A stretch of 37,967 nucleotides of DNA from a virus. The translations under genes were made by a program, and so were the position numbers. The notes beneath the pieces were generated by a model. The model was given only the letters and a program-made list of their open reading frames with translations, made no database searches and was not told the DNA's origin. The stretch spans positions 1-37,967 of the IMG/VR virus record IMGVR_UViG_3300045970_000151. One strand, 5' to 3'. Shown here piece by piece: positions 1 through 6,862 of the stretch. Within the stretch, counting starts at the first letter, position 1, and each line of letters opens with the position of its first letter.

Positions 1-1208
1 GTGATGAGGCGAATCAGGTAGTCCATCAGCGCGGTGTTCTTCACGGTGGGGTGCGTGTTGTTCTCGCCCTTGTCCTTCTTGGGGGCCTTGGCGACGTAGA
101 AGAAGCGGGAGGCGCCACCAGAGTCCCCGAAGCCGGGGTCCCCCTTGGCGAATTTCCCAGCCAACCCGCCGAACAACCCAGCCTTTCCGTTCACCTTCTT
201 CCCGATGCGACCGCCCGCCGACTTCCCCAAGTCACCGCTCTGCTCGTCCAGCGCCGCTGCGGCGGCCTCATCGAAGATCAGATGCGAGGGGAAGCGGCCT
301 GCGGGCTGCTTGAACGCGCCCCCCACAGTCTTCCCGGCCGCCAACATTCCGGCCGCGCTGTCGGTGCGCTCCGCACCCGGTAGATCAGCGCGACTCCCGG
401 CCTTCGCGTAAGCGCCACCATTCAGGTTCTCTCCGGTAGCGATTCGGCTCGCGTCGATGTTGAGCGCCCCGGTGCCGTGCTCCAGCACGTTCTGGGCGAC
501 CGTGCCGATCAATGGCTTGCGGACCAAGATCCAATGCTCGGCGGCTGGCTTGAGCGCGGTGCCCCAGCCCTCCCACCTCTTCGCCTCGTCGGTAGCCGGA
601 ACGGTGACTTCCTTTGCCGCCAGATTCCGAACATCCGCCCTACCCTCGGCACTACGCCAGTTCGTGTTGATCGCCTTGGAGGTGCGGATCTTCCCGTCGT
701 AGTCGCCGCGTGTATCCACCACCCCGGTCACCTCCCGCACCGCACCCGCCGCCTTGTCGAGGGCCTTCCCCACGTTGAGGCTCTTGGGGAAGCCGGTGCC
801 GAAGAGGTGCATCACTACGTCCCGGATCTCAAAGCCAGCATCCTCCAGCGCCGTAGTCGTCCAATGCGAGGTGCGGGGCAGCGCCCAGACCAGACCGTGG
901 GCACCGGGCTTCATCACGCGGAGGCACTCTGCGAAGATAGCGCCAACACCCGCCTTGAATATGTCGCGGGCACGAAGATGCTCCACTCGGTTCCCCTTGT
1001 GCTGCCCTATGCGGGGCGCATTGATCCCGACCGATCCACCGTAGACCTTGTAATTTCCAACCCCTGTAGGGTGATCCCATTCCTTCCCCATGAAGGCAAT
1101 TCCAGCCGGGGGATCGCACACCAGCGCGTCGATGGAGTCGTCCTCGGCGTGCTTGAGCACCCGCAGACTGTCGCCGTTGAAGATCGTGTAGGTCGGTACG
1201 TTAGCCAT
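1..1208 (-). CDS. DNA methyltransferase (class beta N4/N6 amino-MTase), 3' end outside the window
   Basis: The reading frame opens at ATG 1208 and stays open to position 1 (402 complete codons), so the C-terminus lies beyond the left edge. I translated it directly. The N-terminus has NGDSLRVLK (about residues 11-19) and the catalytic motif IV in the form CDPPAGIAFMGKEWD (about 31-45); DPPAG in place of DPPY is a known variant in phage and bacterial amino-methyltransferases. Near the cut end is HPTVKN followed by LMDYLIRLI, which in this family precedes the SAM-binding FxGxG motif. Motif IV before motif I is the class beta order. The product should methylate adenine N6 or cytosine N4; the target is unknown. 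The start overlaps the end of the upstream helicase gene by 8 bases, with GGGGAAG as ribosome binding site, so translation is probably coupled. Likely role: marking phage DNA against host restriction. Confidence 0.85.
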   Translation of the reverse strand, partial: MANVPTYTIFNGDSLRVLKHAEDDSIDALVCDPPAGIAFMGKEWDHPTGVGNYKVYGGSVGINAPRIGQHKGNRVEHLRARDIFKAGVGAIFAECLRVMKPGAHGLVWALPRTSHWTTTALEDAGFEIRDVVMHLFGTGFPKSLNVGKALDKAAGAVREVTGVVDTRGDYDGKIRTSKAINTNWRSAEGRADVRNLAAKEVTVPATDEAKRWEGWGTALKPAAEHWILVRKPLIGTVAQNVLEHGTGALNIDASRIATGENLNGGAYAKAGSRADLPGAERTDSAAGMLAAGKTVGGAFKQPAGRFPSHLIFDEAAAAALDEQSGDLGKSAGGRIGKKVNGKAGLFGGLAGKFAKGDPGFGDSGGASRFFYVAKAPKKDKGENNTHPTVKNTALMDYLIRLI

Positions 1209-2523
1209 CGGAGAACTTCCCCTTTGAATGATCTACCTTGAGTGGAATCTCGACACCGCTCGCGCCAAGGCGGCTCTTCTCGACGGAGGCCCGCATCCGG
1301 TTGTTCTTCTTCTCCTCCATCGTCTGCGACAGCGACACCACGTAGTCAGCAAGCTGCACCTTCTTGATGGAGCCGCCCGTGTGGGCCAGCGTCGTCGTCT
1401 CCACGTCCTCCTTCATCGAGTCGCGGTTGCCTTGGTTGGCCGTCCAGATGAGCGCGTTCGCGGCGCGGCCCAAGCCTTGGAGGTCTTGGTAGATGCGCCC
1501 TTGGTTCACGTTGTCGTCGGTGGTGATGATCGTGGGGAGCATCAACTCGGCGTAGTCCACCACGATCAACTTGGGGTAGAAGGCGGCCCGCTCCAGCCCG
1601 CGAAGGTGGGCGCGGAAGGAGTGGGCGGTGACGGTGCCCATCGCGAACTCCTTCACCACCAGACGGCCCGCCAGCATGTCCCCAAGCTCCTCCATCTTCT
1701 CCCGGTACGCCTTGCCCCCGGTGCCAAGCAACTGCATCGGGATGTCGGAGAAGCGGGCGTCGAGCCGCTCAGAGATCATGTCGCTGGGAAGCTCCAGCGT
1801 GTAGTAGACCGCTTGGAGATCCTCGACCTCGGAGAGCGCCACCGCCACCCGGTCGATGAGCCAGTTGGTCTTGCCGCGCCCGGTCCCGGCCAGAACCACC
1901 GCCACCACCTTGGACGGGAGCCCCCCGTGCTTCATGTACGCATCGAGCTTGGTCCCGGTGGGGACGGAGAAGCCGGTGCCGTTCTCTCGTGCCTTCTGGC
2001 GCTTCTTGTACGTCTCCCAGTAGAAGTCGCCGTGCCCTCCGTCGCTGGAGAAGTTGATCTCGGCCGTCTCCATCATGCGCTTCTCCAGCGCACCGAAGTC
2101 TCGACCGGGAATGTCCTCGTCCACCGCCGCGAGGATGGCGGCCTTCCACGCTTGGGCCTTGCAGAAGCTCTGCACCTCCGCGACGAGGTAGGTCTTGTTA
2201 GCCACAGGGTCCTTGAGCCGCTTGAGCAGCTTGGTGGTGAGCGCGACCTCGTGCTCCTTGATGATCCCCGCTTGCACCGCCTTCGTGGCCTCGTTCAGCA
2301 TGAGGCTTCGGTCAGGCGGGAGCCCCAGCGTCTTGTGCGACCAGTAGATGGTCTTGGCGGCCCAGCGATGGTGCGGCTCTTCGAAGTAGTCGGGGTTGAG
2401 CTTGTCGAGCGAGCCTAGCGCGAACTCTTGGTCTTGGAAGAGCAGGCGGATGATGGCTTCTTGGAACTGACGATCAAACTGGAAGTGAACGGCCTTGGAG
2501 GCCCCGGTGGAGGTAGTAGCCAA
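1201..2523 (-). CDS. dnaB: DnaB-like replicative DNA helicase
   Basis: A 440-residue RecA-fold helicase that should form a hexamer and unwind DNA at the phage fork. The N-terminal about 150 residues are helical, matching the DnaB N-domain that binds primase. The C-terminal domain has Walker A AGTGRGKT (212-219), the YTLELP segment with the conserved acidic residue (about 241-246), Walker B LIVVDY (319-324), a TANQ sensor (361-364) and a basic VEKSRLG segment (414-420) fitting the arginine-bearing H4 motif. It is slightly shorter than the cellular DnaB (about 470). The best start is TTG 2523, since no ATG or GTG lies nearby in frame; the ribosome binding site is weak, so expression may depend on coupling to the upstream gene, which ends 12 bases earlier. 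Confidence 0.9.
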   Translation of the reverse strand: MATTSTGASKAVHFQFDRQFQEAIIRLLFQDQEFALGSLDKLNPDYFEEPHHRWAAKTIYWSHKTLGLPPDRSLMLNEATKAVQAGIIKEHEVALTTKLLKRLKDPVANKTYLVAEVQSFCKAQAWKAAILAAVDEDIPGRDFGALEKRMMETAEINFSSDGGHGDFYWETYKKRQKARENGTGFSVPTGTKLDAYMKHGGLPSKVVAVVLAGTGRGKTNWLIDRVAVALSEVEDLQAVYYTLELPSDMISERLDARFSDIPMQLLGTGGKAYREKMEELGDMLAGRLVVKEFAMGTVTAHSFRAHLRGLERAAFYPKLIVVDYAELMLPTIITTDDNVNQGRIYQDLQGLGRAANALIWTANQGNRDSMKEDVETTTLAHTGGSIKKVQLADYVVSLSQTMEEKKNNRMRASVEKSRLGASGVEIPLKVDHSKGKFSDG

Positions 2524-2535
2524 GTGGGGTCCCGG

Positions 2536-3099
2536 TCAGGCGGCGTAGACTTCGCGGACAGCGGCCCACGTTCCAAGCTCACGGTGGAAGGCTTCCGTGA
2601 ACTCCTCGGGATGATCGCGGAGCACCCGCTTCCCAGAGACGCGCAGCCGCTTGGCCCACGTCTCCAGCTTGCGCCGCTCTCGGATGAGCGGGTCGTACAT
2701 GAGGGCGGCTTCCGCGTGGACCTTCCGGTAGGTCTTTTCTTCGTAGCGTGACCGCCGCTCCACGTAGGCCGCGATGGCGCTGTCAGAGCAAAGCTGCGTG
2801 GGGAACGGGTACGCGCCCTTCTTCCAAGCCAGCCGGTCGAACTGCGCTTGGAGGTACTGCTTCGGTTCCGCGTTCAACTCAGCGATCAACCGTGCTGCCT
2901 TCACGAAGTGAACCCACCACCTCGTCTCGCTCACCTTCTTGCCAGCAGGAACCAGCTTGGCCCACGGGAGCTTCGCCTTCAACGTGGTGAGGTAGATATG
3001 CGCCACCTCATTTGCTGCCTTCACTTCCGCCTCCGTCGTCTCTGCGCCTTCCAGTACCGCCCCATCCCGCCGTTCTTGTCGCTTGGCCCAACGCTTCAT
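2536..3099 (-). CDS. Basic helical protein of unknown function upstream of the DnaB-like helicase
   Basis: A 187-residue protein starting at ATG 3099, chosen because GGGGGAG sits 6 bases before it; a 24-residue upstream extension crosses a hairpin and is not favoured. It is rich in Lys, Arg, Trp and Tyr and looks mostly helical, with charged stretches such as RKLETWAKRLRVSGKRVL near residue 150. No motif that I recognise is present. It directly precedes the replicative helicase gene, so a helicase loader, replisome accessory or DNA-binding role is possible, but this rests on position only. An attenuator-like hairpin lies just before its ribosome binding site. Confidence 0.75.
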   Translation of the reverse strand: MKRWAKRQERRDGAVLEGAETTEAEVKAANEVAHIYLTTLKAKLPWAKLVPAGKKVSETRWWVHFVKAARLIAELNAEPKQYLQAQFDRLAWKKGAYPFPTQLCSDSAIAAYVERRSRYEEKTYRKVHAEAALMYDPLIRERRKLETWAKRLRVSGKRVLRDHPEEFTEAFHRELGTWAAVREVYAA

Positions 3100-3106
3100 G
3101 TTGCTC

Positions 3107-3140
3107 CCCCGAAAAGGAACAGGCCGGGGATCTCCCGGCC
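3107..3140 (-). terminator. Rho-independent terminator or attenuator ahead of the replication genes
   Basis: On the minus strand a 7-bp stem GGCCGGG/CCCGGCC (arms 3134-3140 and 3122-3128, 5-base loop) is followed at once by TGTTCCTTTT. This is the layout of an intrinsic terminator. It lies between the small upstream genes and the 187-residue gene, whose ribosome binding site begins only a few bases after the T-rich tract, leaving no room for a new promoter. It would therefore act as an attenuator, or be overcome by antitermination or read-through. Confidence 0.6.
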
Positions 3141-3151
3141 CATCACGTGAA

Positions 3152-3382
3152 CTACGTCCTCTTCCCGCCATTCACCTTCTCTTCAGCCACCGGCTCCTCA
3201 TTCATCGAATTGAAGAAGCGGGCGCAGCCCGCGCCAAGCACTCTCGCGAAAGGCGGCAGCCCCGCGAAGAGATCAATCGGGTTCTCTTCTACTTCCGAAC
3301 GAAGTGAGGAAGGAGAAGATAACGTGTTCAGAGTGGTTACCATCCCTCCCCCTACCCCCTCCCTTACAGATACAATTTTCAT
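3152..3382 (-). CDS. Doubtful 76-residue open reading frame in a hairpin-rich region
   Basis: The frame runs from ATG 3382 (only a weak GGAAAA before it) to TAG 3152, starting 26 bases after the preceding gene ends. The product has no recognisable motif; it begins MKIVSVREGVGGG and ends with a charged tail. It fills an otherwise empty gap on the coding strand, which favours a real gene, but the DNA under it carries two strong inverted repeats (3218-3232 and 3281-3323), which favours a structured non-coding leader. I cannot decide between the two from sequence alone. Confidence 0.3.
   Translation of the reverse strand: MKIVSVREGVGGGMVTTLNTLSSPSSLRSEVEENPIDLFAGLPPFARVLGAGCARFFNSMNEEPVAEEKVNGGKRT
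3218..3232. repeat. Perfect short hairpin (6-bp stem, triloop)
   Basis: GCGGGC-GCA-GCCCGC forms a perfect 6-bp GC stem with a 3-base loop. It lies within the hairpin-rich stretch between the metallopeptidase-like gene and the 187-residue gene. No T-run follows on either strand, so it is not a terminator. Confidence 0.55.
3281..3323. repeat. Long imperfect inverted repeat, 16-bp arms
   Basis: The left arm GTTCTCTTCTACTTCC (3281-3296) and the reverse complement of the right arm (3308-3323) match at 14 of 16 positions, with an 11-base spacer. A competing smaller hairpin, ACTTC-CGAAC-GAAGT, sits inside it, so the RNA could switch between two forms. It overlaps the doubtful 76-residue frame. Confidence 0.6.
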
Positions 3383-3407
3383 GCGATTTTCCGATGATCG
3401 GGAGGGT

Positions 3408-3866
3408 CTACACTGGCGGTCTCGGCTCGTTCTGAAGCCGCTGGGCTTCGTCGTACACCAGCCGCCGAGCGTGTGATCGGGTCATTGCCCAAAGGTACAT
3501 TGGAGCGCACAGATAGCCGACGAGGAGGTCGAGATTGTGCGTGTTCAACGGGATTCCACGCTCGTGCCACGCCTTCATGGTGATCTTGTACGCCCGCCAC
3601 TCCCACAGCCCGCGCAGCGACAGCGGTCCGATGATCAGCCCGACGTAGGAGAGCCAGTAGAGCACGTGATAGGTGCGCTGGTCGCGAATGTGCTGGGCCT
3701 CGTGCCGCAGCAGGGTCCGACCGTCGATGTTGATCTCAAAATCGTTCGCGAAGAAATGCCCCTTCAGCCACACGTGGTCGAGGATGGTGATGGCACCGGC
3801 CGGGTGCCAATCCCACAGCCGATGCACGTGCATGGGGGTGTCGTCGATGGTCAGGTTTAGGGTCAT
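3408..3866 (-). CDS. Small HExxH metallopeptidase-like protein with hydrophobic segments
   Basis: Starting at ATG 3866 the product has 152 residues. It carries the zinc-protease signature HEAQH (55-59), and a WEWRAY segment (88-93) supplies a glutamate that could be the third zinc ligand. Two hydrophobic stretches (about 66-84 and 122-136) suggest membrane association or a tightly packed core. This pattern of HExxH, hydrophobic span and ExxAY recurs in small phage and bacterial proteins of the peptidase-fold type, but I cannot name the family. A longer TTG start at 4073 exists; it has no ribosome binding site and adds a Pro-rich stretch unlike the rest. The chosen start also lacks a clear Shine-Dalgarno. 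It stands alone between two regulatory gaps near the replication genes. Proteolytic activity is inferred from the motif only. Confidence 0.65.
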   Translation of the reverse strand: MTLNLTIDDTPMHVHRLWDWHPAGAITILDHVWLKGHFFANDFEINIDGRTLLRHEAQHIRDQRTYHVLYWLSYVGLIIGPLSLRGLWEWRAYKITMKAWHERGIPLNTHNLDLLVGYLCAPMYLWAMTRSHARRLVYDEAQRLQNEPRPPV

Positions 3867-4023
3867 TGATCGGGCAAAAAAGTGGGGGGCGCTCCACGTC
3901 GTCCCGGGCACGGTCAGCCGGGGTTGGACATGGTGCGCCCCCCAAGGTGAAGGGGCAGGAAATGGAGCAGTCGGGGACCCGGGTTGACCGTGAAAAAGCC
4001 CGGGTGTCGTTTGGGTGACACGG

Positions 4024-4052
4024 ACGCTACTCCCCCCGGTTTTCTCCGTCAA
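4024..4052 (-). promoter_or_regulatory. Candidate sigma-70-type promoter
   Basis: TTGACG (minus 4052-4047, five of six matches to the -35 consensus) is followed after exactly 17 bases by TAGCGT (4029-4024), which keeps the three most conserved -10 bases. Transcription would begin near 4017 and give a leader of about 150 bases before the HExxH gene. It is the best promoter match I found in the non-coding gaps, but the -10 box is weak. Confidence 0.35.
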
Positions 4053-4121
4053 GAAACCAAAAACTTTCACCAATGGAGTCGCGGACCTACATCGCGTAAG
4101 GCGGGGGAAATACTACCGTTT

Positions 4122-4154
4122 GTTCACGCGAACGTTTGGACGAACGTTCACGCG
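4122..4154. promoter_or_regulatory. Operator- or origin-like dyad with direct repeats
   Basis: GTTCACGCG occurs at 4122-4130 and again at 4146-4154; CGAACGTT occurs at 4129-4136 and 4141-4148, 12 bases apart. The whole is roughly symmetric: CGCG next to AACGTT on the left, AACGTT near CGCG on the right, with the full palindrome GAACGTTC at 4142-4149. Such spaced, helically phased dyads are typical of protein binding sites. It lies about 70 bases upstream of the candidate promoter. Confidence 0.45.
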
Positions 4155-4252
4155 TCGTCATTGCCCCAATGAGGGGAACCCGCCCCTTGGTCCTCCGGAG
4201 CGTTCGCGGGGGTGCCAACGGAGCGTCATAGCAGATCATCTACAACCCGTGA

Positions 4253-5692
4253 CTAGCGCGCGATCACAAAGCCTTCTAATTTATAGGTGTTCAGCCGCGT
4301 CAGCCCGTGTTCAAGCAAGTACGTGTTGCAGAACATGGCGTAGTCGTAGATCACACACGTGTTGGGGCGGCCCTTCTTCGGACGGAGGGCGCGACCCACC
4401 TTCTGGATGGTTCCGATGACCGACTTGCCGCCGTCCGCGAGGACGAGGGAGTCGATGGACGGGATGTTGATCCCCTCCCGGAAGATGGGGCTGGCGATGA
4501 GCACAGGTGCCTCGCCCGCTTCGAACGCCTTGAGGGCGGCGTCGATCACCTCGTTGTCGTCCCGGTAGGAGACGAACGGGGCCTCCAGCCATCGCGCCAG
4601 CGCCTCCCCGTGGGCGATGCGCTGCACCAGCACCAGCACCTTGTCCCCACGGGCGCGGGCCTCCCGCACGTCCTTCCGCACCGCCCGGTGGAACGCCTTG
4701 TTCTCCACCACGCCTCTGCTGTACGCCTTTTCGAAGTCCAACTCGCCCACCAGCCCCCCGGGTTCATAGATCTCCCGGAACTTGATGAGGGGCTTGGCGA
4801 GGTGGCCCGCGTCGATGAGGGCAGAGGTCTGAATCGAGTAGAGAAGCTCCCCGGTGAGGCCGATGAGCGAGATGTTCTTGCCGTCCTCGCGGTCCAGCGG
4901 CGTCCCGGAGAGGCCGAAGCGGTAGCGGGCCATGATGTTGCGGGCGCTGCGGCTCCACTTCAGCGAGGCGGCGTGGTGGGCTTCGTCCAGAATCAGTAGC
5001 TCGCAAGTCTTTCGCAGCTTCTTGCACCGCTTCGCGTGCTTCGGGGAGGCGTAGGTGTCGATGATCGCGACGGTGACTTGCTCTTCGTTCCAGTTGCCCT
5101 CCGCGATCAGCCCCACGGGCTCGCCCAGCATCTTGGCAAGCTCGCGCTGGGTCTGCCGCGCAAGCTGCCGCTTGTGCAGAAGGATGATCGTCTTGGCGGT
5201 GTGGCCCCGGGTGCCGAAGGCTTGGATTTGGGCGGCGATGAGCGCCGTCTTGCCGCCACCCGTGGGGACCTTGAGGACGCCGCGCTCGGCCTTCCACGCC
5301 GCCGCCACGGCCTCAGATTGGTAGTTCCGGAGGACGAGGGGCTTTCCAGCGTGCCCAGCGCGGGGATCGAGCAGCTTGATCGCCTTCAGCCCGTTCCGCT
5401 TGGGCGGGGGCGGCCGGGTGTCCACCACCTCCACCTTGACGCCAGAGCCCTCTAGCGCCTCCGTGGCGGCGTGCAAAAGGCCAAGGGGGAAGGTCATGGC
5501 GGGGGAGACGAGGAGGTGCGTGCGCCCGTCCCAGCCGCTCGCACGGAACTTCTTCCACATGGCCCCGTTGGCGAACTGCGCCTTCGGAGAGATCCACGAG
5601 AGCGCGAGGTCCAGCGCCTTGAGGGCGCGCTCTGGTGGCTCCCCGATGAGGCGGGCTCGCGTATTGCTGATGATCTCTAGGACGGCTGGCAC
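4253..5692 (-). CDS. UvsW-like superfamily 2 DNA/RNA helicase
   Basis: A 479-residue SF2 helicase. Motifs in order: LRNYQSEAV (121-129), Walker A VPTGGGKT (142-149), DEAH box LILDEAHH (233-240), SGTP (262-265), FREGINIPS (404-412) and the motif VI QKVGRALRP (430-438). The N-terminal about 110 residues resemble the accessory domain found before the helicase core in T4 UvsW and related phage helicases. T4 UvsW remodels forks and recombination intermediates; the same role is inferred here. The frame continues open upstream into the next gene's antisense-like frame, so the start is uncertain; GTG 5692 is the first plausible codon after the preceding stop, with no clear ribosome binding site. It is the first gene of the DNA metabolism block and is followed by the 386-base gap. 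Confidence 0.88.
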   Translation of the reverse strand: MPAVLEIISNTRARLIGEPPERALKALDLALSWISPKAQFANGAMWKKFRASGWDGRTHLLVSPAMTFPLGLLHAATEALEGSGVKVEVVDTRPPPPKRNGLKAIKLLDPRAGHAGKPLVLRNYQSEAVAAAWKAERGVLKVPTGGGKTALIAAQIQAFGTRGHTAKTIILLHKRQLARQTQRELAKMLGEPVGLIAEGNWNEEQVTVAIIDTYASPKHAKRCKKLRKTCELLILDEAHHAASLKWSRSARNIMARYRFGLSGTPLDREDGKNISLIGLTGELLYSIQTSALIDAGHLAKPLIKFREIYEPGGLVGELDFEKAYSRGVVENKAFHRAVRKDVREARARGDKVLVLVQRIAHGEALARWLEAPFVSYRDDNEVIDAALKAFEAGEAPVLIASPIFREGINIPSIDSLVLADGGKSVIGTIQKVGRALRPKKGRPNTCVIYDYAMFCNTYLLEHGLTRLNTYKLEGFVIAR

Positions 5693-5741
5693 GGGAACGA
5701 GCTTATCATCTTGGCTCGATGACGCAAGTGCCCCACCACGC

Positions 5742-6116
5742 CTACGAGATCGTGAAAACCTGCGCCGTGATGGTGTAGGTGCCCTGCGAGCCGAAGGTCT
5801 CCGGGGTGGAGAGCGCCGCGCTCCCAAGGTAGTCGGTGGCCGCGCCCGCAGACGCGACCTTCCAGTACGCGACGTGGGTGAGCGTCTTTCCGGCGCCGAT
5901 ATCGAACACGATGGGGGTGGCGGTCTGGGACTTGCTCCCCGACGCGGCAGACGAGAGAGCGACCAGCTTGCGGGCGTAGGCCGGGCTGCCACCGGAGATC
6001 TCGTTCGCGAGAGCGGACGTGTGCGTGGCGGTCGGGTCGGCCGAGTGGAGGCTGACGTAAACCGTCGCCAGTTCGGCGTCGAGCATCTGGTTGCGGGCGT
6101 TGGGGGAGAAGGGCAT
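5742..6116 (-). CDS. Small phage virion protein (short tail-associated beta protein family)
   Basis: A 124-residue protein starting at ATG 6116 with AAGGAG 6 bases upstream. It has the pattern common in many phage small structural proteins: an N-terminal MLDAELA helix, then VYVSLHSADP, a glycine-rich E-I-S-G-G turn followed by AYARK, and a beta-rich C-terminus with AYWKVASAG. These proteins are usually found with tail or fibre genes; the exact place in the virion is not known. It closes the late gene block, after the lysis genes. Two genes near the right edge (199 and 203 residues) share the same general pattern. Confidence 0.65.
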   Translation of the reverse strand: MPFSPNARNQMLDAELATVYVSLHSADPTATHTSALANEISGGSPAYARKLVALSSAASGSKSQTATPIVFDIGAGKTLTHVAYWKVASAGAATDYLGSAALSTPETFGSQGTYTITAQVFTIS

Positions 6117-6154
6117 TGGGGCTCCTTAGAGGGTGAAGGGTGGTGACGGGGCCG

Positions 6155-6847
6155 CTACGGCAGACCCTCGGGCTTCCCATCGGAGCCGTAGATGATCTCT
6201 GCGGTGGCTCCCGGCTGCGGAGGGAAGGGAGGAGGGGGCCTCGGGGGCGGAAAAGGGAGGGGGGTGGAGACCACGCCTTGACGGGCGAGAAACTGGGAGA
6301 ACTCCGCCTGTACCTTTCGGATCTCCGTTTCAAGCTCGGAGAGGCGCTGTTGTAGGCGGTGGTACTCGTCGCTCACGTGGATCGCCACGCGCTTGGCATC
6401 GTTCACCGCTTGCAGGCTGACCGCGTGGTACTCGGTGATCTTGTCCCGGAGCGTGTCGATGTAGCGGCGCTCGTCTTGGGAATGATCTTCCAGCGCCTCA
6501 CGGAGAACCGTCTTGTAGTTGGCCGACATCTCAGCGCGGAAGTGGGCGTCGGCTTCGGCGCGGCCGGTGAAGGAGGCTTCGACCACCTTGGTCATCTCCT
6601 CCATCAGGCCCTTCTGCTTCTCCCCCCACGCCCCGTCCAAGATGCCCTTCACGTCGGCTTGCTGAAGCCGCTTGAAGGCGAGGTAGCCTCCGATCACCGT
6701 GCTGATGCCAGCTAGGATGAGGAGGACAGGCTGAAAGGCGTCGGGGATCAATGGGGGCCATCTCTTTCGGAGGAAGCGGCGGCGTGAGTCAACGTGCAGC
6801 GAATAGGCGGCACCCCCCGATGCCTGAGACCATTCTATCAGAGCCAT
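6155..6847 (-). CDS. Membrane-anchored coiled-coil protein in the lysis cassette
   Basis: A 230-residue protein starting at ATG 6847 with AGGAGG upstream. One clear membrane segment lies at about 39-58 (QPVLLILAGISTVIGGYLAF), preceded by a basic stretch (RRRFLRKRW), which predicts a cytoplasmic N-terminus. A long charged coiled coil follows (about 60-190), then a proline-rich run (about 195-215). It lies 15 bases after the spanin-like gene. A single-membrane-segment holin or a second spanin component are both possible from position; the long soluble coiled coil fits neither classic holin well. Confidence 0.6.
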   Translation of the reverse strand: MALIEWSQASGGAAYSLHVDSRRRFLRKRWPPLIPDAFQPVLLILAGISTVIGGYLAFKRLQQADVKGILDGAWGEKQKGLMEEMTKVVEASFTGRAEADAHFRAEMSANYKTVLREALEDHSQDERRYIDTLRDKITEYHAVSLQAVNDAKRVAIHVSDEYHRLQQRLSELETEIRKVQAEFSQFLARQGVVSTPLPFPPPRPPPPFPPQPGATAEIIYGSDGKPEGLP

Positions 6848-6862
6848 CTGGTGCCTCCTAGC

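Larger units (their letters stand above)
3867..4252. other. 386-base non-coding regulatory gap
   Basis: This is the longest stretch without a convincing gene. On the minus strand it follows the UvsW-like gene and precedes the HExxH gene. It holds several short dyads (around 4159-4171, 4172-4189 and the palindrome CTCCGGAG at 4193-4200), a repeat-rich dyad at 4122-4154, a promoter-like sequence at 4024-4052, and an inverted repeat ACCCGGG/CCCGGGT at 3977-3983 and 3999-4005. Taken together it looks like the control region between the structural/lysis block and the replication block; an origin is also possible. Confidence 0.55.

Noticed and set aside
3977-4005. Inverted repeat ACCCGGG/CCCGGGT as a terminator
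   Set aside because: The 15-base loop is long and no T-run follows on the minus strand; kept only as part of the non-coding gap description.
3867-4073. TTG 4073 as start of the HExxH gene, adding 69 residues
   Set aside because: No Shine-Dalgarno, rare start codon, and the added part covers the promoter-like and inverted-repeat sequences.
5693-5992. N-terminal extension of the UvsW-like helicase to 5992
   Set aside because: The added 100 residues are Arg/Ser/Pro-rich and lie in another frame of the well-supported 124-residue virion gene.
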